Origin: Flabesymbios commensalis
Taxonomy: Eukaryota; Annelida; Polychaeta; Terebellida; Flabelligeridae
DNA: 64,000 nt
Direction: 5' to 3'
Assembly: GCA_964017125.1 (NCBI GenBank)
Contig: OZ024914.1
Coordinates: 25,177,623 to 25,241,622, forward strand
Under the pieces are notes generated by a model. That model searched no databases and was not told the DNA's origin. It was given only the letters and a program-made list of their open reading frames with translations. Positions 1-10,563 of this stretch are shown here, one piece after another. Each line of letters begins with the position of its first letter. The first letter of the stretch is position 1. A program made the position numbers and the translations under genes.

Positions 1-817
1 TTAACACTTTATATCATGTTTGTATAGGAAAGTAAAGTGATTCATTTACACCTTCTGCTTGGTAGGTTCAATTGTCCACTGCAAAAAAATCAAATATTTA
101 AGCCTTGTCAGTTTGTGCGTCATTTTATAGAGAAGATAACCTATGTGATACACGTATTTATATATTGTTAGGAAAAGTTGCATTTGAGATATTTTTTCAA
201 TTTTGGTGAAACCAAGAGGGTCTTCTCCAACTTTGTTTTATGTACGTCGTATGTGATTTTAACCCTTGAACTATCAAGGTATTTTCATTCACGTATAATC
301 GGGAATTGCCATAATTCCTGATGTTATCAAACTATGAAGTGTAATGTACAATTAAAGCTAAACCCTCATTTTTATGGGTTGCAACATTTTATTTTATTTT
401 AAATAATAGGAAATATGACTTGCGGTATGGGTGCTTAAAGGGTTAATGGTCTAGTTTTATTAATGAAAGAGTATTAGTTAAGCAAGTTGTGTTGTCGCGG
501 ACTTGGGAGCAGTTTGAAAATTTAAATTATATATATTTATTGAGCTTGTTCACAGTAAGGCAATCTGCTCATCAACAGGTTCGCCGGACGGGAAAGCTAT
601 TTTTCAGCCTACAAAGGTCAAATGTTGAATTGCTGGCGGGATAAACGCATTTCTTTCACAAAGGCGTGCATTAGGAGCGGAAGCATCGTGTCAATAAGGT
701 GACCATGCTACAGGGGAGTCTGGGATAGCGCCAGCAGGAAACAAAGAAAAACTCCTAGTTTCTTGTCCCCGTCCAGTGACCAATGCGGTGAATACAGAAG
801 AAATACTGACCATACAT
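1..817. other. AT-rich intergenic stretch, no gene seen
   Basis: No long reading frame, repeat with a visible partner, or RNA-like fold stands out here. Around 400-450 the text GGGTTAA recalls the ends of the hairpin MITE family seen elsewhere in the window, but no matching second end is visible. Confidence 0.5.
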
Positions 818-915
818 CCCAGCAAACACGAGGAGTTGACCCTATGGTGCTTTAATGTTGGGCCGACGTCGAAGGCGGCGGGCCAACATTAAAGCAACAT
901 TGGGTCAATGCGGGC
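818..915. mobile_element. Palindromic MITE, family A (copy 1)
   Basis: It starts with the family tip CCCAGCAAACACGAG. The left arm runs into the centre GGGCCGACGTCGAAGGCGG, then a right arm (CCAACATTAAAGCAACAT) complements the left arm. The right tip has decayed. Family A elements are about 110-bp near-perfect foldbacks with no coding capacity and must be moved in trans. Confidence 0.75.
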
Positions 916-1159
916 ATTTTATATATTTTTTCATTCATATTTTTGAATCATTTTTTATGGAAATATGTAACAAAAATGTGACAATAATATACACTAGAAA
1001 TGGCACTAGGTAAATCCCACTATGACATGCTTAGATACATAAAGCCTATCCTGTGCAATTTCTTATATATCCTATGTAATATCACATCAAACCAAATGAA
1101 ATGAATCGGGCTTTAGGCGACGTTTGTGCACATATAGGCTAAATTGGGCCAGGAAAACC

Positions 1160-1330
1160 TTCTAAGGATGGTGAGATGCGTGAGATGACACTGCCCTCCA
1201 GACAAAGGATTCGAAATTCAATCCGAGCACGCCACCTCTCAGTCACGGAGGCTCCCCACAATACTGAGTTTTACGAGTGGATGGGGAAGAAACATTTCTG
1301 TTCCTTTCAAACCGCCGAGGCCGGGAAACG
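1160..1330 (-). mobile_element. tRNA-derived SINE fragment (same family as 43341-43690)
   Basis: Read on the minus strand, this gives ATGTTTCTTCCCC, then ACTCGTAAAACTCAGTATTG, then a tRNA-like unit with box-A-like GCCTCCGTGACTGAGAGGTG and box-B-like TCGAATCC, then a tail ending CATCTCACCATCC. The same order of segments occurs on the plus strand at 43423-43570, so the two are copies of one dimeric SINE. This copy lacks the first tRNA-like unit. Confidence 0.7.
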
Positions 1331-1477
1331 ATAGACAGTCTAATACGTGATATAATCGAAGATGTTTTCTTTACAAAGCAAGACCCAACGTGCTGCAAGT
1401 TGATGATATGTGGGCATTTCACAGCACATTGAAGGTGGTCATTTTACCGACCGTTTACCGCGCAATTCCTGGAATAC

Positions 1478-1533
1478 TGCAGCAAACATGGGACGTTGAC
1501 CCGATGCCGGATTAATGTTGGGCCATCGTCAAT
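1478..1533. mobile_element. Half of a family A palindromic MITE (copy 2)
   Basis: CAGCAAACATGGGACGTTGA is the family A tip, and the arm continues to TTAATGTTGGGCC near the centre. No right arm follows, so this is a solo left half, either deleted or broken at the hairpin centre. Confidence 0.6.
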
Positions 1534-1629
1534 CTCTTGCTGATAGGGGAAGATATGTTGAATTTCATGTCAATTAAAGGTTCAAACATAAGAAAAATTA
1601 TAAACAGGCTTTATTATTTTAATCTTCAT

Positions 1630-1868
1630 TTTGCTTTAACCCTTTAACTGTCGGTCACGATTATATTCGTTTTTTATTATCACTTTAAATGTCAGATTTT
1701 AAACATACTAAAAGTACAACGTGACATCAATCAACAACATTTGAAAAGCTTTGACCCCCATTTGGCCATTATATCAATAATTTTCACTCACTTGAAGTTG
1801 TTGACCGCGTCAGCGAAACACAACTTCAGGTGGGTGAAAATTCCAATTAAATAGTTATAGGGTTAAAA
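1630..1868. mobile_element. Hairpin MITE, family B
   Basis: The ends are AACCCTTTAAC on the left and AGGGTTAAAAC on the right. Near the right side is an internal hairpin, TTTTCACTCACTTGAAGTTG facing CAACTTCAGGTGGGTGAAAA, with the loop TTGACCGCGTCAGCGAAAC. The same hairpin and the same loop motif (GCTGACGCGATC-like) appear at 17740-17785 and 19790-19850. Confidence 0.65.
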
Positions 1869-4180
1869 CCGTCTGCATGCAAGCGAACTTTTTTAGATAA
1901 AGGAAACATAGAAATAATTTCTTGTCCTAACCACCTGAGGTACATTGGAAAATAATTTATCATGCGACCTTCAGACCAACACTCTCGTGTTTAAACTTGA
2001 TCAATAGCGTGTGACACTGAATATTCAATAGGTTGCGGTAAAAACGAGGAAGCATGATATTTACCAGCTGTAACTGATCTGCTACTGTCTCAACCTGATC
2101 ATTACACATTAAAAGCTTAGAAATTAAAAGTTGCGTCCGACACGTTTTAAAGTGGCCGCTTTTAAAACAGCTGATTTGAACTTTTAATTACAAGGTAACA
2201 TTTTCATTGAACATCACAGTCGAACTAGAGCGATAATAGATATTGTAATGGTGTCTGGTACACTGAATTATATCGATATATCTGGTGGTAAATGTAAAGT
2301 ATAATAAATAGTATAAATGTAGAGTAATATCATAAATGCGTTGAAATCAGTATTTTGTGTAATTTTAAAATGTCTTATTTTGCTTTTACCATGTCCATCA
2401 TAATTATATAGAGTGCATTTGGAATGGTTCCAAGCGTGTAGATCAAGGGTGTAATTTTAAATCTTAACATTAAAGACAGCTACATCTTTTTCATCATTGA
2501 CATACAACCTTTTATCACTGTGCTCATTTGGATTAATTATGCATCCCTATATAAACTACAGGGTGTCTTCTGTCTATATGGTCTCTACCCTGTCAAGCAA
2601 GCATCGACGCATATTCCTACAAACAAACTACGTTACCATCGGACGTTATAAAACGCACCTTATAATTATTTGCTGTGGTGAGTGCTGGTAATATTTGTAT
2701 GCCCCCCCCCCCGCCCTTGGCGAAGGCATTATTTTCTGTGCAATGACAATAAAATGTATCATCGATGAATAGTCGATACCTAGTCCGTAATAACAGACTC
2801 TGTGTGCTATACAGAGTCTGTAATCATTGCCATTCGTAAAGTTGTGCCCCAAAAATACGGTGCGCATCCGATCGATTGCGCAATGAATTACTGCGTCATT
2901 GTTTGATCAATCCTTTTTAATTTAGTCTGTAGTGACAGATGTACATCTCACTAGAATAATGCCTTAAAGTGGGGACTTAAAGCCCTGTCTTTATAGGCGA
3001 ATTTATCATCTGAATAGGGCTACCCTCACATTTTTCATGAAATTTCTGGTCTCAGCGTACACTGACCATCAGCTTAGAAAACTACAGCTTTTGCTATGCT
3101 GTCAATCTCTGACGTTGAACCATGTTGTTCACGTCAAGCTCGGACTATCAATACCACCTATATGCCAATGTAGTTTGTTCACGTAAGACATATTTAAAAA
3201 GTCTAAAAGTTACTGCAAAATGTTTATTTATGAGCGGTTTGATTTATTTAAAGTGGGGAAAAGTAGAGGGTTTACTAGATTTAAAGGTTTAACTATTTTC
3301 TACAATATATCTATTCAACTCAATTGATTTAACTCTTGAGTACGCTATTCACAGTTCTGTCAAGAAGCTCGTGGGTCCAGTTGATTACGTATCCCAATTT
3401 TCATCAAAATGAGGAATTATCTCAGATAATGAGTCACCAGGATCTTGTGAAGAAAACCAATGGAAATGACCGCGAAACTAGGTCATTCCCGTTATTTCTA
3501 TCACGTCCTATTTTCGTGTTAAGAAAGGTAACGGGTTTTTTAAACAACGTCTTTTGTCTTCTTCACCACACCGCCTGTATATCTGTTCTGTTTGTCTGAT
3601 TGTCAGCTTATTTGTATCTCTATAATTCTGCATGAAAATTACACAATGAATAAAAGTGATGTATTGTGCAAGCCTTTGTGGAAAACGCTTTGTGGCACAA
3701 TTTTGACAGAACACGCTAATGGAGAGATAATGTTGGCAATTTGTGAACTAATGTGTCATTCCGACACATCAAGTTGGGATAATCATTAGAGGGTTATAGA
3801 GATAATGGAGCTGATCACGCTTGCCAGTCTGGAAAGATAATACGCTCACAAATCTAGCCTATTGGCAGGGTGCCTCCTCTATGGTCCAGAAGAAACATCC
3901 TGGACAGCTGCAGAACAGTGGATCACGGCCGGACCATCTAAATCTGGTATGATCCCATCAATTCACCCGCTCAATTCCCTAGTGGTGCGCTGGCATAGTT
4001 TTGTCTACACAATTACACGAAGGTGGCAAATACAAATATTCATTCTTTCAACCGATTGGTGTGACTATAAAGATTTACACCACATGCCTCGGACAAGTGC
4101 TGTATTTGAACTGAACATTCCTCCAAATATTCCCAAAAGTAAACAACGACCCTCTTCTTGAGTGCAGTCACAACTGGACA
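1869..4180. other. Unique AT-rich stretch with no convincing gene
   Basis: Short reading frames here have no recognisable domain and no splice-site context. Small details are an 11-bp perfect hairpin (ACAGACTCTGT / ACAGAGTCTGT, 2793-2821) and a C-run at 2703-2713. Nothing supports a host gene. Confidence 0.45.
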
Positions 4181-4182
4181 AC

Positions 4183-4306
4183 CGGGCTCTGGTATTGTTA
4201 TAGCGACTGAAACATATCTCTGACGTGTGATTGGTTGAGATGCCCATCTCCACCAATCACACGCCTAAGATGTGTGTCAATCAGTCGCTTTGAGGATACT
4301 GGCCCA
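4183..4306. mobile_element. Small foldback element
   Basis: Imperfect inverted repeat: GGGCTCTGGTATTG on the left matches the reverse of GATACTGGCCC on the right, and the inner arms AGCGACTGA and GTGTGATTGGTTGAGAT pair with AATCAGTCGCT and ATCTCCACCAATCACAC. Only a few bases are unpaired at the centre. There is no coding capacity and no clear target duplication. Confidence 0.55.
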
Positions 4307-4801
4307 AATTTGTAATCATTGCCCATTTGACCTCATCTGACCTCATTTGATCCCATAACTCTTTCTCTTGCAACATCTGCAAAACTGGTCTTAATACCTC
4401 GATATCTCTTCCCATAAATTCCCATTAATGTGGCACGTGGTCATCAGACACACTGCCAATATCTCAGACGACTTTTTCCTTTCAGAATCAACATTGTTTG
4501 TTATAGAATAGTGTCATATGGTGATACTATGCAGACAGACAATGACCAAAGAAGCCTTGAGAACAGATTGAAAGACAGGTAACTCATTATATCTACTATA
4601 TACAGATATATATATATATATATAATTGTGTGTTTAAAATAAACAGAATAATTAGCACAGAGGCCAAGCTCTAAAAATGACACATATTGGTGAATGACGC
4701 AATGCCACAACATGGATATCTATTCTCACAAATTATACGGATCCTGGCTCTGCATGCGGATTAGTGGCCGCCTCACCTTCATATACTTTATATATGTGTA
4801 T

Positions 4802-4810
4802 ATAAATACC
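4802..4810. repeat. 9-bp target-site duplication, left copy
   Basis: ATAAATACC here is repeated exactly at 5100-5108, immediately bracketing the 289-bp element between them. Confidence 0.8.
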
Positions 4811-5099
4811 CATCTTCATCTATCCAGTTGTCTGCCACCGGCAGAACCTGGATAACCCGTATATGTGCTATGAGTTCAGAACCCCCCACATCCCTCCTCC
4901 TCCCTGGCCAATTCACAGTTGATTCAGGCGGCCCAAACAATCCGACCTGAGTGTGACCTCCACGCTGCAGTCAGTAAACCGGTGACGTCATAATGAATAT
5001 TCATGTTGCTCGCACCCCTCATTTTCGTACCCGCTTCACACACACCTGTTGTCAAGGTCAGACTGGTAGTCTGACGGTCAGACCTGATACGGCAAGGTG
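4811..5099. mobile_element. 289-bp non-autonomous element with 9-bp TSD (copy 1)
   Basis: The unit begins CATCTTCATCTATCCAGTTG and ends GGCAAGGTG. It is flanked by exact 9-bp direct repeats (ATAAATACC). A second copy at 57979-58248 has the same ends and its own different exact 9-bp TSD, which fixes the boundaries. Conserved inside are a CRE-type palindrome TGACGTCA directly followed by ATGAATATTCAT, and near the right end a perfect hairpin GTCAGACT-GGT-AGTCTGAC. I see no long terminal inverted repeats, no tRNA-like promoter and no reading frame. The constant 9-bp TSD suggests a cut-and-paste (Mutator- or Merlin-like) integrase rather than LINE machinery, but the superfamily is not established. 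Confidence 0.75.
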
Positions 5100-5108
5100 A
5101 TAAATACC
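5100..5108. repeat. 9-bp target-site duplication, right copy
   Basis: Exact repeat of ATAAATACC at 4802-4810. Confidence 0.8.
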
Positions 5109-5464
5109 TAATATTACAGTTACTGTCTACAACTGGTGTGTATACCTTTCATATCTTAATTATCTACATTTAATATTGTTCTAGTCGTGTTTATATTTTT
5201 GCATAATTACCAACTACTTTTGTTTTTAACCTAGAATGTATGATCTTTCCACATCATACTACATAGCGTAAAGCAGTTTCTAATATCGATATATGTATAT
5301 TGTATGTTCGTAAGTGAGGGCCCCAAGGTGGATGAGGTATGCTCAGTGGGTTAAAATATAGGCCTAAGTATGTTCATTTATGCAATTCGTAATATTTTTG
5401 TTTTACTTATTTTGTATATTATGGTATGCCTTTATATGTACCCTCGTTAAATAAAGACTTGCGA
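5109..5464. other. Unique AT-rich stretch with an AATAAA
   Basis: No coding signal is visible. AATAAA at about 5448 follows CCCTCGTT and could be a polyadenylation signal, but no gene can be traced upstream. Confidence 0.3.
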
Positions 5465-5518
5465 CCCTGGCCCAACATTAAACCAACATTGGAACAGCGT
5501 GTCGTGTTTGCTGCAGGG
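5465..5518. mobile_element. Right half of a family A palindromic MITE (copy 3)
   Basis: GGCCCAACATTAAACCAACA runs to the tip GTCGTGTTTGCTG. Only the right arm is present. Confidence 0.6.
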
Positions 5519-7047
5519 ATAATAGCAATGCATGTGCATCACGAGGATGAATCAATAGTTCCATACAGTTATAAACTGTAAGCCTATATCTGTTTTATTT
5601 TGTCGGTGGAAACAGGTAGCTTAGCGGTAGATCGATAGTTTCCTATGATGGAGATCTCTACTTCAAATCGCGCCTGTGGGGCGTGTATCATGCGAAATAT
5701 TTTTTTATTTTTACCACCCTGTTCGAACGGTTTGGAACATTGCGTATAGGATACAAGAACCCTCGCACCTTAGATTAAGAAGCAAGTGTTTTAGCCATCG
5801 AACTACAATTAACGAATGCTATACCAGTGTATTAAGGACATAAAAGGGGAAAGAGTCAGTTATTAGTGTTATATGTGAGGGTATACATTGAGGCAGGTTT
5901 TATTGATTGTTAATAGACGGATTCCTCTCACCACACACATCAACTAATGGTGTCACATTCCCAGTCTACACTCGTTCTCTTTGTTCTCAAGGCCTGTGTG
6001 ATGCTACTAGCCTTCGACATTTCTTTATATATTACATTTCTGATATGACACGTACGGTGTTTTGGGCCACCAATAATATGTACTTCCATTTTGAAAAATA
6101 TTTTTTTTGTGGTCACGCACAATATTGACACTATGTTTTTGCAAAAAAGTTATATCTATTTCGCGCTCTCGATAAATCTTGCACGATTTTTTATTTATTT
6201 ATTTATTTCGTAAGAGCAAAATAATTTAAAATAAAAATGTGATTTATTAAATAATAAAAAATGCCCGAAATATTTATTCTTTTATTTGCAGATATAAATA
6301 TTACTTTATTTTCAAATATTTCGTTAACACAATGAAAAAAATGCTGCAATTGGTCTTATATGTTATTGATGGCCTTTATGGCCAACCGTACAATCGTTTT
6401 ATAATAACAAAATACAAGCAAAAACCATACACAATATTATGTTGGTTGATCAATGTGATATAACATATTGCAATGTACATAACGTGTATTTATTATGTTA
6501 CATGATGACTTTCCACTTTTTAATTTCACCTCTTTTAATTTACGTTGTGTGTTGTTGTTTCTTCTGTATGTCCTTTTGTTGTATTATTTCCTCTTCCAAC
6601 TTTTAGGTTCATAATTGGTATTTACTTTATGCTATGTGTTCAAATGTTTGTTTTACCTTGTCTTAAGCTTTTTCAACATGTTGCCATGTGCTGTGGGTAG
6701 CCTCCTGCTGTTAACTACAGCAGCCACTTACTTGTCTGGAAGTGAGGCAATCAGACTGCAGATTGTCCTTGTGCAGATAGCGAGTACCTCAATACGCTCA
6801 GCCACATTTAGCGAGCTCAGCTTCTTGTAAATCAGACTGGCATTTTTGGTGAAAGCTGCCATATTTGTTTGCTTTATGCCTAGTTGTCCCATTACCTGAT
6901 TGATGATTCATGTGATTTTACAGTGAGCTTTTAAACCATCTCTGCACAAATCTCCAACAAACCCATCTGGACCGCTTAATTAAAGATACATTAATATGAA
7001 ATCGTAATAATTAAATGTGTATGATACATATAAGGAGCGACATCATT
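5519..7047. other. Very AT-rich stretch, no gene recognised
   Basis: Around 5610-5680 a weak tRNA-like pair of motifs (TAGCTTAGCGGTAG and ACTTCAAATCGC) hints at a decayed SINE head. A 71-codon frame at 6615-6830 is hydrophobic but shows no domain. The rest is low-complexity A/T. Confidence 0.35.
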
Positions 7048-7130
7048 GCCCAACAAACACGAGACGTTCACCCGATGTCGATTTATTGTTGGTCCGCTCA
7101 ACACTAATCCAACATTGGTTCAACATCCCT
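7048..7130. mobile_element. Family A palindromic MITE, decayed (copy 4)
   Basis: The left tip CCCAACAAACACGAGACG is clear. The centre is decayed and the right arm is short. The element ends exactly where the 24-bp minisatellite begins. Confidence 0.6.
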
Positions 7131-7133
7131 TGA

Positions 7134-7765
7134 TTAGAGTAACTCCATGACCACAGCATAGAATAAGTGTATGGCCCCAGCATAGAGTAACTCCATGGCC
7201 ACTGCATAGAGTAACTCTATGGCCACTGCATAGAGTAACTCTAATATAGCCACAGCATAGAGCAACTCTATGACCACAAGATAGAGGAATTCTAATATGG
7301 CCACAGCATAGAGTAACTCTATGGCGACAACATAGAGTAAATATTGCCACAGCATCGAGCAACTCTAACATGGCCCTAGCATAGACTAACTCTATGATCA
7401 CAACATAGAGTAACTCCATGGCCACAGCATAGAGCAACTCTATGGCCACAGCATAGAATAACTCTATTGCCACGGCATAGAGTAACTTTATGGCCACAGC
7501 ATAGAGTATCTCTGTGGCCACAGCATAGAGTAACTCTATGGCCACAGCATAGAGTAACTCTATGACCACATCATAGATCAACTCTATGGCCACAGCATAG
7601 AGTAACTCTATGGCCACAGCATATAGTAACTCTATGGCCACAGCATAGAGTAACTCTATGGCCACAGCATAGAGTAACTCTATGATCACAGCATAGAGTA
7701 ACTCTACAGTCACAGCATAGAGTAACTGTATAGCCACAGCATAGAGTAGCTCAAGGGCCACTGCA
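7134..7765. repeat. 24-bp minisatellite, array 1
   Basis: Roughly 26 units of the 24-mer AGCATAGAGTAACTCTATGGCCAC with scattered substitutions. Each unit carries the near-palindrome TAGAGTAACTCTA. Because 24 is divisible by three, long frames stay open on the minus strand and read as an eight-residue repeat (ELLYAVAI). I regard these frames as by-products of the repeat. Confidence 0.95.
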
Positions 7766-7820
7766 TTCAGGCGTTATACAGTGAGGAGACATGAGCGTGC
7801 AGCGTCAGGTTGTCATGGCT
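7766..7820. repeat. Duplicated spacer after array 1
   Basis: GAGACATGAGCGTG followed by AGCGTCAGGT is nearly repeated at 8804-8855 after array 2. The duplication therefore involved array plus flank, not the 24-mer alone. Confidence 0.8.
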
Positions 7821-8803
7821 TATGGCCCCATCATAGAGTAACTCCATGGCCCCGTCATAGAGTATCTGTATGGCCACAGCATAGAGTAACTCTGATATAG
7901 CCACAGCATAGAGTAACTCCATGGCCACAACATAGAGTAACTCTATGGACATAGCATACTATTAGAGTAACTCTATGGTCACAGCATAGAGTAACTCTAT
8001 GGCCGCGGCTTAGAATACCTCTATGACCACAGCAAAGAGTAACTTTATGGCCACAGCATACTATTAGAGTAGCTCTATGGTCACAGCATAGAGTAACTAT
8101 ATGGCGACAGCATAGAAGAATTCCATGGCCGCAGCATAGAGTATCTCTAATATGGCCACAGCATAGAGCAAGTCTATATGGCCACAGCATAGAGCAACTC
8201 TATGGCGACAGCATAGAGTAACTCTATGGACATAGCATACTATTAGAGTAACTCTATGGTCACAGCATAGAGTAACTCTATGGCCGCGGCTTAGAATACC
8301 TCTATGACCACAGCAAAGAGTAACTTTATGGCCACAGCATACTATTAGAGTAGCTCTATGGTCACAGCATAGAGTAACTATATGGCGACAGCATAGAAGA
8401 ATTCCATGGCCGCAGCATAGAGTATCTCTAATATGGCCACAGCATAGAGCAAGTCTATATGGCCACAGCATAGAGCAACTCTATGGCGACAGCATAGAGT
8501 AACTCTATGGCCACAGCATAGAGTAACTCTATGGCCACAGCATAGAGTAACTCTATGGCCACGGCATAGAGTAACTCTATGGCCACAGCATAGAGTAACT
8601 CTATGGCCACAGCATAGAGTAACTCTATGACCACAACATAGAGTAACTCTACAGCCACATCATAGAGTAACTCTATGGCCACAACATAGAGTAACGTTAT
8701 GACCACAGCATAGAGTAACTCTATGGTCACACATAGAGTAACTCTATGGCCACAGCATAGAGTAACTCTATGGCCACATCATATAGTAACTCTATGGCCA
8801 CAG
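7821..8803. repeat. 24-bp minisatellite, array 2, with a 281-bp higher-order duplication
   Basis: Roughly 40 units of the same 24-mer. Inside it the block starting ACATAGCATACTATTAGAG at 7949 recurs at 8230 with the same private variants (CCGCGGCTTAGAATACC, ACAGCAAAGAG, AGAAGAATTCC), giving two near-identical 281-bp blocks (7949-8229 and 8230-8510). From 8500 onward the units are more uniform. Confidence 0.95.
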
Positions 8804-8855
8804 CATTCAGTGGTTGTACAGTGAAGAGACATGAGCGTGTAGCGTCAGGTCGCCA
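8804..8855. repeat. Duplicated spacer after array 2
   Basis: Second copy of the flank seen at 7766-7820 (CATTCAG, TACAGTGAAGAGACATGAGC, AGCGTCAGGT). Confidence 0.75.
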
Positions 8856-9571
8856 TGTGGTGAGCAGAGCTTCTCAGTCTATGTCGGCAATGTGTGGAGA
8901 GAGGAGACGCTGTGGGTGACCAGACCAGACTACAGGATTCCCGCCTCCGGTCACCTACTGCTCGCCTCATTCCAGGGATCCCGTTGTCAGGTCGCATGTT
9001 ACCTGTTCACGTTTGAATTGCATATTTTATGGTTCACGCTACACCTTGAACTATTCCAGACGCCTTCGTGAACGTTTTTTGTTTTCAAAATAATTTAGAC
9101 TCGTTTTCACGGTAAGTTTAGATTTTCTTCTGATACAGGCCTAGAACAAGTTGCATCACTGGAAACAACGGATGCTATGTGGTGATATAATTATATGCTA
9201 CTATTATTGTGTAATGTAGAATGTAAATTTGTCAGTTTGAACTAATGTGTCATTCACCTTGGCCTGAGTGACGTGGAATCGTCCCCATTACTGGTCATAA
9301 CGGTTAAATATGTGGATATATACCTTTGCAATGTAGTGATCACCCTTAAGAAGAGCTTGAACAGTTACAAATGTACAACATCAGCCTAAAATGTACAGTT
9401 AATCAGCCTGAAAACGCTAACAACATCCACTATTTCGACCATTTGTAATGTTCACTCTGTGTCGTTTGTTTGATATGAAACGTGGTCAATAAGTAGGCCT
9501 AATTGCAGTGATTAGCCGGACAAAGTGTAGTCTCCAGTCTCAAATTGGTTGTGATCATCCGGTAATATGTG
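8856..9571. other. Unique stretch, no gene seen
   Basis: It begins with a moderately GC-rich segment (8880-9000) with no reading frame worth calling, then typical AT-rich spacer. Confidence 0.4.
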
Positions 9572-9685
9572 AATCATGCAGAAAAAACGAGACATTGACC
9601 CAATGTTGGCTTGATGTTAGCCTACCACTGGGCCAACATTAAAACAACATTGTGTCAACGCCTCGTGTTGCTTTAAATCATGCAG
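9572..9685. mobile_element. Family A palindromic MITE with a 10-bp direct repeat at its ends (copy 5)
   Basis: The left arm CGAGACATTGACCCAATG and right arm AACATTGTGTCAACGCCTCG are complementary around a decayed centre. AATCATGCAG occurs at 9572-9581 and again exactly at 9676-9685. This is the one family A copy here where a plausible target duplication is visible. Confidence 0.7.
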
Positions 9686-10454
9686 TATTTCTATACAATT
9701 ATAATTAACCTTTTAAAGCAGAATTATCATATTTATCGCATATAATTATGTAGTTGATGCGAGCTTTTACTAATAATAAATTCTATATATTAACACAGAT
9801 AAAAACTATAACAATCATTAAGTTTTATCAGATTTGAATTTTAATTAATTGATCTTCGAGCTTCAATGAAGTGACCATAAATGATTATTAATGTGAAAGA
9901 CATACACTGGACGATGCCTCAGGGAATATGACTGATTGGCCTACATGTCATCTACATACAATCTACTTTTATAATCAGAGGACGTACATGTGCGATGACG
10001 TACATATAATGATCAAATGGTGATTTATGCCATACATATCTTCTATACATTCGCCTAAAATGTTTGGATTCAATATTACACCTGGAGGTATAATGGGGCC
10101 TATCATAATGGGATCAGTCAGCTAGAAATATCGCCATCTTAAAATGGGAAATGTCATTTTAACATGGAGGATGTTTAACACACCTTTTTTATTCAAATAA
10201 ATTACAGGTGATGACATTATATTATGACATTATAGCTTCAGTAATATACCTGTTAGTTATAAGCTTACGATACCTTATATATTTTGCAGGATATAAAAGT
10301 CAACAAATTATTCAACAGCGTAGATATATAAGGCGGTTGCAATGATGACAATAAGCTAGGTGTGCATGTCTTGTAGATAATTCAGCGAGGGGACATTCAC
10401 AGAGATACATAGGCATTGTGGTGCAGTGAAGCGACTATGGAATCCTAAATGCCT
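9686..10454. other. Unique AT-rich stretch, no gene seen
   Basis: No reading frame, repeat partner or fold that I can support. Confidence 0.4.
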
Positions 10455-10563
10455 CCCAGCAAACAAGAGACGTTCACCCTATGTGGTTTCAATGTTGGGC
10501 CAACGTCCTAGACGTTGGCCCAATATTGAAACCACATAGGGCCAACGTCTCGTGGTTGCTGGG
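10455..10563. mobile_element. Family A palindromic MITE, full length (copy 6)
   Basis: CCCAGCAAACAAGAGACGTT to AACGTCTCGTGGTTGCTGGG form a nearly perfect 109-bp foldback with the centre CCAACGTCCTAGACGTTGG. The middle arm (CCCTATGTGGTTTCAAT) differs from other copies but is matched by its own right arm (ATTGAAACCACATAGGG). Confidence 0.9.

Noticed and set aside
3862-4161. 99-codon plus frame
   Set aside because: No domain, no splice context, and a competing frame on the other strand. Likely chance.
4811-5099. Solo LTR of a retrotransposon
   Set aside because: It lacks TG...CA ends, and its target duplication is 9 bp, longer than the 4-6 bp LTR elements make.
7120-8730. Long minus-strand frames (up to 213 codons) reading ELLYAVAI repeats
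   Set aside because: They exist only because the 24-bp minisatellite unit is a multiple of three and lacks stops. Several frames are open at once, and the peptide has no start context or domain.
7134-8803. CRISPR-like array
   Set aside because: The repeats are contiguous with no unique spacers, and the DNA is eukaryotic.
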